In this document: positions 8,104 through 16,700 of the stretch, piece by piece
How the letters are laid out: every line of letters starts with the position of its first letter
Numbering within the stretch: position 1 is the first letter of the stretch
Assembly (NCBI RefSeq): GCF_004349195.1
Contig: NZ_SMLG01000003.1
Coordinates: 62,001-126,000 of the forward strand
Length of the DNA stretch: 64,000 nucleotides
Source of the DNA: Flavobacterium rhamnosiphilum
Lineage (GTDB): Bacteria; Bacteroidota; Bacteroidia; Flavobacteriales; Flavobacteriaceae
Direction of reading: 5' to 3'
Translations under genes and position numbers: made by a program
The notes under the pieces: generated by a model
Database searches by the model: none
What the model saw: the letters and a program-made list of their open reading frames with translations, nothing else
What the model was told of the DNA's origin: nothing

Positions 8104-8472
8104 ATGGAAATAAATCCTGTAAAAACAGAAAAAGATTATGATTTAGCTTTAGAAAGAATAAACATTCTTTTTGATGCTAAACCAAATACAAAAGAAGCTG
8201 ATGAATTAGATATCCTAGTCACTCTTATAGAAAAATATGAACAAATACATTATCCTATTCCTGAGCCAGATCCAATTGAAGCGATTAAGTTCATGATGGA
8301 ACAAAACGGACTTACAGATGCTGATTTAGGAGTCATTTTAAATAGTCGCTCTAGAGTAACTGAAATTTTTAAACGCAAAAGAGCTTTAACTATTAAACAA
8401 ATTAGAGTTTTAACAGAAACACTTCATATTCCAGCTTCAACTTTAATCAAAGAATATGCATTAGAACAATAA
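8104..8472 (+). CDS. higA: HigA-type HTH antitoxin, orphan
   Basis: 122 residues. The N-terminal part (NPVKTEKDYDLALERINILFDAKPNTKEADELDILVTL, in part) is the conserved helical region of HigA antitoxins of the HigB-HigA family. The C-terminal XRE domain (about 60-120) includes IEAIKFMMEQNGLTDADLG, SRSRVTEIFKRKRALT and LHIPASTLI. It would normally neutralise HigB and repress its own promoter. Here only a C-terminal scrap of higB is left upstream, so it is an orphan antitoxin that may act as a regulator or protect against incoming HigB. It is followed by a terminator shared with hppA. Confidence 0.85.
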   Translation: MEINPVKTEKDYDLALERINILFDAKPNTKEADELDILVTLIEKYEQIHYPIPEPDPIEAIKFMMEQNGLTDADLGVILNSRSRVTEIFKRKRALTIKQIRVLTETLHIPASTLIKEYALEQ

Positions 8473-8487
8473 TTTTATAATCTCAAT

Positions 8488-8522
8488 TAAAAATGCCCCG
8501 CAATTGCGAGGCATTTTTATTT
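8488..8522. terminator. Bidirectional terminator between higA and hppA
   Basis: AAATGCCCC, then GCAATTGC, then GAGGCATTTTT, with an A-run before and T-rich sequence after. The 18 bases at 8501-8518 are identical to 2172-2189. It serves higA (+) and hppA (-). Confidence 0.8.
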
Positions 8523-8537
8523 AGCAACAAATATATT

Positions 8538-10904
8538 TTACTTCAAAGAATCAATCTTAGTTTGAACTTCTTCATCCGTCCCTTCAAAATTTTGAATAGT
8601 AACTTTCCCGTTAATACTTGTTTTAATGGTAGCTTTTACTTTTCCATCAACATTCGTTTTTTCGATAGAAACTTCTTTAGAAACCATTTCAGTGGCTGCT
8701 TGGAAAGCTGCTTTATCCGAAATAGTATGACTTCCATTTCCTAAAATTGGGGCAATTACAAGACCTATCAAACAGGTCAATTTAATTAAAATATTCATCG
8801 ATGGTCCAGAAGTATCTTTGAACGGATCTCCAACAGTATCTCCAGTTACTGCCGCTTTGTGCGCATCAGAACCTTTATACGTCATTTCACCATTAATCAG
8901 AACTCCTGCTTCAAAAGATTTCTTAGCGTTGTCCCAAGCACCACCGGCATTGTTTTGAAAAACAGCCCAAAGCACACCAGATACGGTAACTCCAGCCATA
9001 TAACCTCCTAACATTTCTGCAATTAATTGGTTGTTATCCGCGTACACTATTTTACCTAAAAGAACAATGGCAATTGGAAAACCAATAGTCAAAATTCCCG
9101 GCAACATCATTTCGCGCAAAGCAGCTTTGGTAGAAATGTCAACACATTTAGCATATTCCGGTTTTCCGGTTCCTTCCATAATTCCAGGAATCTCCCTGAA
9201 CTGACGACGCACTTCATATACCATGTCCATCGCGGCTTTTCCAACAGAATTCATGGCCAAAGCAGAGAAAACTACCGGTATCATTCCGCCCACAAATAGC
9301 ATCGCTAAAACAGGCGCTTTGAAAATATTGATTCCGTCAATTCCTGTAAACGTTACATACGCTGCGAATAAAGCCAATGACGTTAATGCCGCCGAAGCGA
9401 TAGCAAAACCTTTTCCTGTTGCTGCCGTTGTATTTCCTACTGAGTCCAAAATATCCGTTCTGGTACGCACTTCTTTAGGTAATTCACTCATTTCAGCAAT
9501 TCCACCGGCGTTATCCGATATGGGTCCGAAAGCATCGATTGCCAACTGCATCGCCGTTGTCGCCATCATCGCCGAAGCAGCCAAGGCCACACCATAAAAT
9601 CCTGCAAAAGCATACGAAGTCCAAATTGCAGCAGCAAATAATAAAACGGTTGGAAACGTAGAAATCATTCCAGTTGCCAAACCTGCAATTACGTTTGTTC
9701 CTGCTCCGGTACTTGATTTTTGTACAATTGCCATGACTGGTTTTGTACCCAATCCTGTGTAATATTCTGTAACAGATGAGATAACGGCTCCAACCACTAA
9801 TCCAACGATTGTAGCATAGAAAACGCGCATTGACGAAATTTCTTTAGTCCCTTCTCCGAAGAAATCCATTTTCATGGTTTCGGGCAACATATATTGTACT
9901 AAAAAGAAACAAGCGATAGCTGTTAAAATAATAGAAACCCAGTTTCCTATATTCAATGCTTTTTGAACTTGTGCTTCTTTAGCATTATCATCTGTAATTT
10001 TCACTAGCATTGTTCCGATGATAGAAAATAAAATTCCAAAACCGGCGATTGCCATTGGTAATAAAATAGGTCCTATTCCGCCAAAAGCATCTTGAATATT
10101 TCCGCCCATGTCTTTGATCACATAATTCCCCAGAACCATGGCCGCTAAAACTGTCGCAACATAAGAACCAAATAAATCGGCACCCATTCCGGCAACATCT
10201 CCTACATTATCTCCTACGTTATCTGCAATTGTAGCCGGATTACGAGGGTCATCTTCGGGGATTCCCGCTTCTACTTTTCCTACTAAATCAGCTCCAACAT
10301 CGGCAGCTTTTGTATAAATTCCACCACCAACTCTGGCAAACAAAGCGATAGATTCTGCTCCAAGAGAGAAACCGGCTAATGTTTCCAATACAATGGTCAT
10401 GTCTTCAGTAGAAGTCCAAACTCCATTCATAAAAAAGTGGAAGAAGAAAATAAAGAAAGTGGTCAACCCTAAAACGGCTAAACCAGCAACTCCCAATCCC
10501 ATTACAGTTCCGCCACCAAAAGAAACTTTTAGAGCTTGTGGCAAACTGGTACGTGCAGCCTGCGTAGTTCTGACATTAGTTTTTGTTGCGATTTTCATTC
10601 CCATATTCCCTGCTAAAGCCGAGAAAAAAGCACCGAAAATAAAAGCAACAACTATTAATATATGTGTGGTAGGAACGATAAATGAAATTCCGGCTAAAAC
10701 AGCGCTTGCTCCAATTACAAAGAAAGTCAATAACCTATATTCTGCTTTTAGGAAAGCCAAAGCCCCTTCGTAGATGTAATCTGAAATCTCTTTCATTTTG
10801 CCGTCTCCGGCATCTTGTTTTAAAACCCATTTTCTCTTGGCAAACATAAATGCCAGTCCAATAAATGCCATGGCAATTGGCAAATAAATCATAATTGTAT
10901 TCAT
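8538..10904 (-). CDS. hppA: Membrane-bound ion-translocating pyrophosphatase
   Basis: 788 residues with about 16 membrane helices. It couples hydrolysis of PPi to export of Na+ and/or H+ across the inner membrane. Seen: the pyrophosphate/Mg signature [11 protein letters not shown] (202-212), [17 protein letters not shown] (228-244), and [13 protein letters not shown] near 470. In this last motif an Ala occupies the position that is Lys in K+-independent enzymes, so the protein should belong to the K+-dependent class (established subfamily rule). An extra hydrophilic tail of about 55 residues (from [12 protein letters not shown] to TKIDSLK) follows the last helix. The soluble pyrophosphatase gene lies directly upstream. 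Confidence 0.96.
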   Translation of the reverse strand: MNTIMIYLPIAMAFIGLAFMFAKRKWVLKQDAGDGKMKEISDYIYEGALAFLKAEYRLLTFFVIGASAVLAGISFIVPTTHILIVVAFIFGAFFSALAGNMGMKIATKTNVRTTQAARTSLPQALKVSFGGGTVMGLGVAGLAVLGLTTFFIFFFHFFMNGVWTSTEDMTIVLETLAGFSLGAESIALFARVGGGIYTKAADVGADLVGKVEAGIPEDDPRNPATIADNVGDNVGDVAGMGADLFGSYVATVLAAMVLGNYVIKDMGGNIQDAFGGIGPILLPMAIAGFGILFSIIGTMLVKITDDNAKEAQVQKALNIGNWVSIILTAIACFFLVQYMLPETMKMDFFGEGTKEISSMRVFYATIVGLVVGAVISSVTEYYTGLGTKPVMAIVQKSSTGAGTNVIAGLATGMISTFPTVLLFAAAIWTSYAFAGFYGVALAASAMMATTAMQLAIDAFGPISDNAGGIAEMSELPKEVRTRTDILDSVGNTTAATGKGFAIASAALTSLALFAAYVTFTGIDGINIFKAPVLAMLFVGGMIPVVFSALAMNSVGKAAMDMVYEVRRQFREIPGIMEGTGKPEYAKCVDISTKAALREMMLPGILTIGFPIAIVLLGKIVYADNNQLIAEMLGGYMAGVTVSGVLWAVFQNNAGGAWDNAKKSFEAGVLINGEMTYKGSDAHKAAVTGDTVGDPFKDTSGPSMNILIKLTCLIGLVIAPILGNGSHTISDKAAFQAATEMVSKEVSIEKTNVDGKVKATIKTSINGKVTIQNFEGTDEEVQTKIDSLK

Positions 10905-10958
10905 AATTTTGGTTTGGTTTTTTGGTTAAAATTAATACTGTAACAAAACGAATTTAAA

Positions 10959-10998
10959 CAAAAAAGCAACACTCTTAACAGAATGTTGCTTTTTTTAT
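10959..10998 (-). terminator. Terminator of ppa
   Basis: On the minus strand AGCAACATTC, TGTTAA loop, GAGTGTTGCT, followed by T6, lies 20 bp after the ppa stop and upstream of hppA. It separates the two pyrophosphatase genes into distinct transcripts or attenuates read-through. Confidence 0.8.
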
Positions 10999-11016
10999 AA
11001 AAATTACAGAAGTTAT

Positions 11017-11547
11017 TTATTTAATACTAAATAATCCTTCCGGTTTGTTCTCAATTTGATTAAAACGCTCTGTACACTCTCTAATAATGGCATACGCTTC
11101 ATTTACATCTCCCCAACCACCTACATCAACCTTCTTGTTTTCAAGATCTTTGTACACTTGAAAGAAATGTTCAATTTCTTTTAGTAAGTGTGGATTCATA
11201 TCTGATAAATCATTTAATGAATTCCAGATTGGATCTGAAACGGGTACACAGATTACTTTTTCATCCGGTCCTTTATCATCTGCCATGTGGAAAACACCGA
11301 TTGGTTTTACTTCCATTACACATCCAGGAAAAGTTGGTTCAGTTACCAAAACCAAAACATCTAATGGATCTCCGTCTAATGCTAATGTTTCCGGGATAAA
11401 TCCGTAATCAGCCGGATACATCATCGAAGAGAATAACATTCTGTCAAAACGCATTCTTTTTATTTCGAAATCATATTCGTATTTATTTCTACTTCCTCTT
11501 GGTATTTCGATTAAGACATCGAAAGTTGTTAATTTGTCTGCAGTCAT
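11017..11547 (-). CDS. ppa: Soluble inorganic pyrophosphatase, family I
   Basis: 176 residues, the normal bacterial length. Hydrolyses cytosolic PPi to phosphate, pulling biosynthetic reactions forward. The family I signature DGDPLDVLVL (58-67) carries the metal-binding Asp residues; the earlier IPRGSRNKYEYD (15-26) and DYGFIPET (47-54) are also typical active-site segments, as is DDKGPDEKVICVP. It is upstream of hppA in the same direction, separated by a terminator. A near-perfect Bacteroidota promoter precedes it. Confidence 0.97.
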   Translation of the reverse strand: MTADKLTTFDVLIEIPRGSRNKYEYDFEIKRMRFDRMLFSSMMYPADYGFIPETLALDGDPLDVLVLVTEPTFPGCVMEVKPIGVFHMADDKGPDEKVICVPVSDPIWNSLNDLSDMNPHLLKEIEHFFQVYKDLENKKVDVGGWGDVNEAYAIIRECTERFNQIENKPEGLFSIK

Positions 11548-11578
11548 TTTAGTTTTTTCTTATCTATAATTATGGCTG

Positions 11579-11609
11579 CAAAAATAAGGAAACTATACGG
11601 TTGCACAAT
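11579..11609 (-). promoter_or_regulatory. Promoter of ppa
   Basis: On the minus strand ATTG (11609-11606), a 19-bp spacer, then TATTTTTG (11586-11579) followed by C. It fits the Bacteroidota consensus closely, with about 31 bp from the -7 box to the ppa ATG. Confidence 0.75.
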
Positions 11610-12070
11610 AAAAAATTGATGTTATCTCTTGATTAAATTTTAACGCTATATTCTAATACTAACAGCAAAAAAATCAAACCATATAAGAAATATAAGTTCA
11701 CTTAAGTTGGATTGTAAAGGATGCACGACAGATAGCACCTTCTATTCTAATTTTAACAATGAGATTAAGAGATAATGAGCGAATGCATTCAATTTGAGAG
11801 ATACAATCGATTCACATTCCTGAATTATTGAGCAATTAATTGTTGATAATTTACAAATCTCTAATTTTATAAAAAAGTGCATTTTGTCGTACTCCCTAGT
11901 GCAATTTATCATGCACCCGATTGTAAATAAGTCGATATTATATGTCCTTATATTGCTTATATGGTTAAATAATTTAATGTGTTTTTTATCAAACTAGGCG
12001 TTTAAGAAGATATAAGTTTAAAAAATGCTAGTAAATAATTAGAATATAGCCAATTTTAACAAACAGCATA
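11610..12070. other. Gene-free AT-rich stretch downstream of alkA-like gene
   Basis: Between the ppa promoter and the stop of the glycosylase gene I find no reading frame with coding character, no RNA gene and no clear terminator. Short GTGCA/TGCAC words recur at 11877-11934. It may be the remains of a lost gene; nothing specific can be supported. Confidence 0.5.
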
Positions 12071-12673
12071 TTAGTAAACCACTGTTCTATTTCGTTTGTT
12101 TAAATAATGATGCCATAAAAGATAGGTTGCAAAAGAACGATACGGGCTCCATTTTATAGTATGAATTTCCATGGCGCCTCTATCGTGAATATCCAGCAAT
12201 TCCTTTATGGTATTCACTACCGCAATATCTCCTAAAGGCAATAAATCTGGGGCTTGCAGACAAAACATCAAATAGATATCAATCGTCCAATTTCCTATTC
12301 CTTTGATCTTGATGAGTTCTTCCCGTACTTGCTGAGCCGTTTTGGTTGGCAAACTTTCTAAATCAAGATCTTTATTTAATAAGGCTGTCGCCAAAGCTTT
12401 GATATAAGACGTTTTTTGACGGCTTACGCCAAGATTCCTAAATTCGGCATCGGATACCTGAAGAAGAATTTCAGGTACTACCGTTTTTTGACTGGCTTTT
12501 ATTTTTAAAAAAGTGGCTTTAGCCGAATCTATAGACACTTGTTGTTCTAAAATCAACAATACCAAAGTCTCAAAACCTTGTGGCCTTTTGGGAATGGTTG
12601 GCATTCCATATTGCTCTATAATTGACTTGAAAATGGTGTCTTTTTCTAAAAGATAGTCGATGGCTTCTTGCAT
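12071..12673 (-). CDS. DNA-3-methyladenine glycosylase, AlkA-like HhH-GPD
   Basis: 200 residues. Removes alkylated bases from DNA in base-excision repair. The helix-hairpin-helix is IKGIGNWTIDIYLM (123-136), followed by the catalytic Asp in LPLGDIAV (Asp149), the GPD pattern of the superfamily. EQQVSIDSAKATF (43-55) is the usual substrate-pocket helix. It lacks the N-terminal beta domain of E. coli AlkA (282 residues), like many short bacterial homologues. A dispersed hairpin repeat lies immediately upstream, in the space where its promoter should be. Confidence 0.9.
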   Translation of the reverse strand: MQEAIDYLLEKDTIFKSIIEQYGMPTIPKRPQGFETLVLLILEQQVSIDSAKATFLKIKASQKTVVPEILLQVSDAEFRNLGVSRQKTSYIKALATALLNKDLDLESLPTKTAQQVREELIKIKGIGNWTIDIYLMFCLQAPDLLPLGDIAVVNTIKELLDIHDRGAMEIHTIKWSPYRSFATYLLWHHYLNKRNRTVVY

Positions 12674-12688
12674 AATCTGATGTTTTTT

Positions 12689-12773
12689 AGCCCGGATGGA
12701 AACGGCATCCTTTTCATAAGGCGATTTTTATTCGCCTTATGAAAAGATATAGTGTACAGCCGGAATAGCTCCA
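12689..12773 (-). repeat. Dispersed hairpin repeat, copy 1
   Basis: Read on the minus strand: GGAGCTATTCCGGCT, a short variable part, TATC, a 15-bp perfect stem (CTTTTCATAAGGCGA with its complement at 12710-12724/12732-12746, 7-nt loop), then GGATGCCG and ATCCGGGCT. The outer segments match copy 2 at 16519-16595, while the stem sequence is entirely different. It lies between the DUF5686 gene and the alkA-like gene. Confidence 0.8.
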
Positions 12774-12774
12774 A

Positions 12775-12797
12775 ATTCCTCCTATCGTCGGAATGAC
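12775..12797 (-). repeat. Short GTCATTCCGACG...GGAGGAAT element
   Basis: On the minus strand GTCATTCCGACGATAGG followed by AGGAAT forms an imperfect inverted repeat (ATTCC/GGAAT) directly abutting hairpin-repeat copy 1. Such words are frequent in intergenic repeats of Bacteroidota; only one copy is present in this window. Confidence 0.4.
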
Positions 12798-12814
12798 AAT
12801 TTGTTGTTTCTTTC

Positions 12815-15301
12815 TTAGAAATGAAATCCAAATGATCCTTTTATGGAAAAGCGTTGTGTATCCGGTGTATTCAAATAACTCCCGCGCCAAGCGAAATCGA
12901 TACGGAATACTTTGAAGATATTCCCGATTCCTGCGCTGTATTCCCAATACCCTTTTTCGGGTGCATTATAAATTAAACCCGATGCATTAATTGCTCTATT
13001 TTCATCCGAAATGGTTCCATAAACCCCTTTTACAGATACAATTTCTCTCCAATTGAGTTTACGCATAAACGGAATTCGCGAAAAAAACCTCCCGTGGAAG
13101 TCATGATTCCATTGTAAGGTGACATATTGATCCGATACAAACTCATAGAAATTAAGATTGCTAAAGGTGTTTTCTATTGTAAAATAGGTTTGATTTCCGG
13201 GAATAACACTCATTAATCCCAGAGGTATAGTACCAAACGTTTTTCCTACTTCCATAATTATATTCGTACGTCCTAATGGCCCAATAATTATAGGCTGTTT
13301 GTAATACAACTGTATTTTATCATATTTGAAATCGCTGTTCAACAACCCCTTAAAACCGTGGCTGTAGTTGATAAAAAATCGACTGAAATGGCTATCCACA
13401 ATGTCTCTTTCCACACCGACCCCAATGGTTCTCCTCTTAGGCGTGAATTCTACTTGAAGATTTACTTCTGATTGTTTTACATCACTTTTGGTAACTGTAT
13501 TTGTTGCGTCAGTATAATAATCTAAACTAAACGTAGTAGAAGCAGATTCTAAAGTTCGGTAAGAGAATCCTGTTTGAAAGGTTAAATTTTTAACGGGCTC
13601 TATTTCAAATCCAATATTAGTCAAATTAATATTGGTCAATTTACCATTACTTCCTGATGAAAACACCGCTGATGAAGCAAAACTTCTGCCCAAAACATCA
13701 TTTGTTGTGGTCAGGCTTGCTCCTATTTGTTCAATATCACGTCTATTCCCTCCGGACAGAATAATTCGATTTTTCTTGTCAACCATCCATTTTCCTGAAA
13801 GTCCGTATTTGAATTTATCATCGTCAAAACCATAAGCGGTATAGCCTTGTAATCGCCAGGAATCATTAGGTCCAAAATACGTTCTTCCTCCTACTCGCAA
13901 TCGCACTCCTTCCACTTCATTATATCCGAATGTGGAAAAAACAGGTCCGTAATCAAAATGACCAAATTGTACATAACCGCTGCCTAGGATGGAAACTAAA
14001 TTATACAATTGCTTGAATTTTTTAACCGTCTGCAACGTATCCAGCATTTTATAAACGCCCAATTCATCCTTGCTTAGGTTTTCAAAACGATTTTCGTTCC
14101 AGTATTCATCGGATTTATTGTAGACTTCATCATCCATATAATTGACCTCATCTTTATAAAAAGCTACTGGTTGCTCCTTATTAAATTGATGATTTCTATA
14201 AAATGTGGTTCGCTTTCCATAAACTCCTTTGGAACTTTCTTTTTTGTTTAAAGCAAAATCAGACATCAAATAATCCTTCGTCAGCAAGAAAACAGAATCA
14301 TTGACCACCTCAAATTCCTGCTCTAAATAAATATCTTTTACCCAGTTGATATTGGCGCTTTTGGTAACCGCCATATTGATTTTCTTGATGGCAAACGTCG
14401 AATCATTCACCCAAAAATCCCCTTTGAAAGTCAATTCGTTTTTACGTCTTGGATAAAAAACAATATTATAACACCATTTTTTATCAATGTAAGCACTGTC
14501 TTTCAACACATAATTGTAGACATCAATCCCGGTTTTAGATAACGGGCTGGTAAAGCTTTTGTCAAAAAAAGTCAAGTAATTGTTGTAGACATTATAATCG
14601 GAATACAAGTCTTTTACAAAAGACAAAATCTGTTGATTTCCATTAAACCCTGATGTTTTATTGGCTTTTATTTTCTCTTTTACTTTCTTTAATTTATTAT
14701 CTCCATAAACATCATGGAGCGATTCATTTATAAAAATAGGCAAATAGGTTTTCCCGGTTACTCTGGAAGTATCCATTTGATCGAAAATAAACTCCATTCC
14801 TTTGAAAAGTTTGCTTTTCATAAAAGCGCTGTCAATAGAATTCATGTCAAATTCTATTTTCTCATACTTTTCCATCTGGTATTGGTCAAACAAATGCAAT
14901 CCGTTTTTGCGTTTTCTTTCCCAAATTTTTCTAAGAATATCTAACGCAGGATTGTTCTTTTTCGACGTCTTCCCGGCAAAAACAACTACTTCGCTTAAGC
15001 TCTCGGCTTCGCTCAGCTGAATTTTGAAATTGTAGTTTACAGGCTTATCTAAAATAATTTCCTTCTCGGAAAAACCTACTGAAGATATTACTAAAGTCGT
15101 GTATGTTTTTTGGGATTCGAGGTAAAACCGACCATCCTCATTGGTAACAATTCCTTCGCTGGAATCTTTGAAAACCACATTTGCAAAAGGAATAGGCTGA
15201 TTCAATTTATCGACCACAATACCGCTCACTTTTGTTTGCGCAAAAGCTGCGTTTGCTGAAACAAACAAAAAAAACAAGAAAAACAAGAGATTCTTTTTCA
15301 T
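12815..15301 (-). CDS. DUF5686 outer-membrane protein with carboxypeptidase-regulatory domain
   Basis: 828 residues from the ATG at 15301 (an ATG at 15307 would add two). A signal peptide (MKKNLLFFLFFLFVSANAAFA) is followed by a carboxypeptidase-D-regulatory-like domain (VSGIVVDKLNQPIPFANVVF to IQLSEAESLSEVVVFAG, about 25-110), the fold found at the front of many SusC-like receptors. The long remainder is the DUF5686 region, with many amphipathic strands toward the C-terminus and a terminal FGFHF, consistent with an outer-membrane beta-barrel. No TonB plug domain is seen. Function is unknown; an envelope role is inferred. It has a pdhB terminator just upstream. Confidence 0.85.
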   Translation of the reverse strand: MKKNLLFFLFFLFVSANAAFAQTKVSGIVVDKLNQPIPFANVVFKDSSEGIVTNEDGRFYLESQKTYTTLVISSVGFSEKEIILDKPVNYNFKIQLSEAESLSEVVVFAGKTSKKNNPALDILRKIWERKRKNGLHLFDQYQMEKYEKIEFDMNSIDSAFMKSKLFKGMEFIFDQMDTSRVTGKTYLPIFINESLHDVYGDNKLKKVKEKIKANKTSGFNGNQQILSFVKDLYSDYNVYNNYLTFFDKSFTSPLSKTGIDVYNYVLKDSAYIDKKWCYNIVFYPRRKNELTFKGDFWVNDSTFAIKKINMAVTKSANINWVKDIYLEQEFEVVNDSVFLLTKDYLMSDFALNKKESSKGVYGKRTTFYRNHQFNKEQPVAFYKDEVNYMDDEVYNKSDEYWNENRFENLSKDELGVYKMLDTLQTVKKFKQLYNLVSILGSGYVQFGHFDYGPVFSTFGYNEVEGVRLRVGGRTYFGPNDSWRLQGYTAYGFDDDKFKYGLSGKWMVDKKNRIILSGGNRRDIEQIGASLTTTNDVLGRSFASSAVFSSGSNGKLTNINLTNIGFEIEPVKNLTFQTGFSYRTLESASTTFSLDYYTDATNTVTKSDVKQSEVNLQVEFTPKRRTIGVGVERDIVDSHFSRFFINYSHGFKGLLNSDFKYDKIQLYYKQPIIIGPLGRTNIIMEVGKTFGTIPLGLMSVIPGNQTYFTIENTFSNLNFYEFVSDQYVTLQWNHDFHGRFFSRIPFMRKLNWREIVSVKGVYGTISDENRAINASGLIYNAPEKGYWEYSAGIGNIFKVFRIDFAWRGSYLNTPDTQRFSIKGSFGFHF

Positions 15302-15316
15302 AATCATTCAAAAAAA

Positions 15317-15353
15317 AAACTTCATCAAATAAATAAATAATTGATGAAGTTAT
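15317..15353 (-). terminator. Terminator of pdhB
   Basis: On the minus strand AACTTCATCAA, an 11-nt AT-rich loop, TTGATGAAGTT and then a run of T. It lies about 75 bp after the pdhB stop and only about 15 bp before the start of the DUF5686 gene, so that gene would need its own initiation or read-through. Confidence 0.8.
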
Positions 15354-15429
15354 AAGTTTAGCCCTTTTAGATTACTAGAATTTTTAGATTAAAATCTTAC
15401 ATTCTAAGAAGTCTAACAATCTAAAAGAT

Positions 15430-16410
15430 CTATTTTTTATACATTACTTTTTTAACTGCTTTTACCACATCACCTGCATTTGGCAACCATTCTTTCAGCA
15501 ATACTGGAGAGTACGGCGCTGGAGTATCCGCGGTTGTGATACGTTGAATAGGCGCATCCAAGAAATCAAAAGCGCGTTCTTGAACAATATATGTAATTTC
15601 AGAAGCTACACTTGCAAAAGGCCAAGCTTCCTCAAGAACTACCAATCTATTTGTTTTTTTAACCGATGTTAAAATCGTCTCATAATCCATAGGACGTACG
15701 GTTCTTAAATCGATAATTTCACAAGAAATTCCTTCTTTGGCTAATTCGTCAGCAGCAATATGAGCTTCTTTGATAATTTTTCCAAAAGAAACGATAGTTA
15801 CATCAGTACCTTCACGTTTGATATCAGCAACTCCAAGTGGAATGGTATATTCACCATCTGGCACTTCCCCTTTATCACCATACATTTGTTCTGATTCCAT
15901 GAAAATCACAGGATCATTATCACGAATAGCCGCTTTCAACAATCCTTTTGCATCATAAACCGTAGATGGAACTACCACTTTAAGACCCGGAGTGTTCGCA
16001 AACCAGTTTTCTAATGCTTGTGAGTGAGTCGCCCCTAATTGTCCTGCCGAAGCCGTTGGACCACGAAAAACGATTGGCACATTGAATTGCCCACCAGTCA
16101 TCTGACGCATTTTGGCAGCATTATTTATAATTTGGTCAATCCCCACTAAACAGAAATTGAACGTCATGTATTCTACAATCGGTCTGCACCCGTTCATTGC
16201 TGATCCTACTGCAATACCAGTAAAACCAAGCTCTGCAATAGGAGTGTCAATAACTCTTTTCTCACCAAATTCAGCAAGCATTCCTTTAGATGCTTTGTAC
16301 GCACCATTATATTCTGCAACTTCTTCACCCATTAAGTAGATGGACTCATCGTGACGCATTTCTTCACTCATCGCTTCGCAAATGGCCTCTCTAAATTGTA
16401 TCGTTCTCAT
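15430..16410 (-). CDS. pdhB: Pyruvate dehydrogenase E1 component, beta subunit
   Basis: 326 residues. With the alpha subunit it forms the thiamine-diphosphate E1 that decarboxylates pyruvate for acetyl-CoA production. Typical segments: REAICEAMSEEM near the N-terminus, the GEEVAEYNGAYK loop (29-40), DTPIAELGFTGIAVGSAM (55-72), the potassium/TPP region around EYMTFNF, and the C-terminal transketolase domain (DVTIVSFG, IDLRTVRPMD, EEAWPFASVASEI). The alpha and E2 genes are not adjacent here. An alternative, a branched-chain 2-oxoacid E1 beta, is less likely given the sequence pattern. Confidence 0.93.
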   Translation of the reverse strand: MRTIQFREAICEAMSEEMRHDESIYLMGEEVAEYNGAYKASKGMLAEFGEKRVIDTPIAELGFTGIAVGSAMNGCRPIVEYMTFNFCLVGIDQIINNAAKMRQMTGGQFNVPIVFRGPTASAGQLGATHSQALENWFANTPGLKVVVPSTVYDAKGLLKAAIRDNDPVIFMESEQMYGDKGEVPDGEYTIPLGVADIKREGTDVTIVSFGKIIKEAHIAADELAKEGISCEIIDLRTVRPMDYETILTSVKKTNRLVVLEEAWPFASVASEITYIVQERAFDFLDAPIQRITTADTPAPYSPVLLKEWLPNAGDVVKAVKKVMYKK

Positions 16411-16700
16411 ATTATATGTTGTATGTGTCTAATTTTCGAAAAGCAAAAATAAATATTTTAAACCACTTAAAAGCATAAATTACTTTAAATTAATCAGGAT
16501 TTATAGTGATATTTTTCAGGAGCTGTTTCCGGCTATCCGCTGTATCTTCCTGTGGCTAAAGGAGCCACAGGAAGGATGCCGCTACTATCCGGGCTACGAA
16601 ATCGTAATAGTGTTCAAAAATATTATGCACGCATAGTATATTATTCAAATTATTATTTTAAATTTGTCAAAGCTTTTTAGAAAAATCAAAATATATACTT
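16411..16700. other. Divergent pdhB/etfB control region
   Basis: 290 bp between divergent start codons. It holds the second copy of the hairpin repeat (16519-16595) and, near etfB, a candidate -7 box TAAATTTG (16659-16666). No reading frame is supported. Confidence 0.5.
16519..16595 (+). repeat. Dispersed hairpin repeat, copy 2
   Basis: GGAGCTGTTTCCGGCT, a short variable part, TATC, a 12-bp perfect stem (CTTCCTGTGGCT at 16546-16557 with complement 16563-16574, loop AAAGG), then GGATGCCG and ATCCGGGCT. The flanks match copy 1 (12689-12773, opposite orientation); the stem does not. Confidence 0.8.

Noticed and set aside
9223..10773. Long plus-strand frames opposite hppA
   Set aside because: They are antisense shadows produced by codon composition of the membrane protein, with no starts or families of their own.
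11750..11900. 47-codon minus-strand frame (MHFFIKLEICKL...) in the gap between ppa and the alkA-like gene
   Set aside because: Short, AT-biased composition, no promoter or recognisable family; not better than chance in this base composition.
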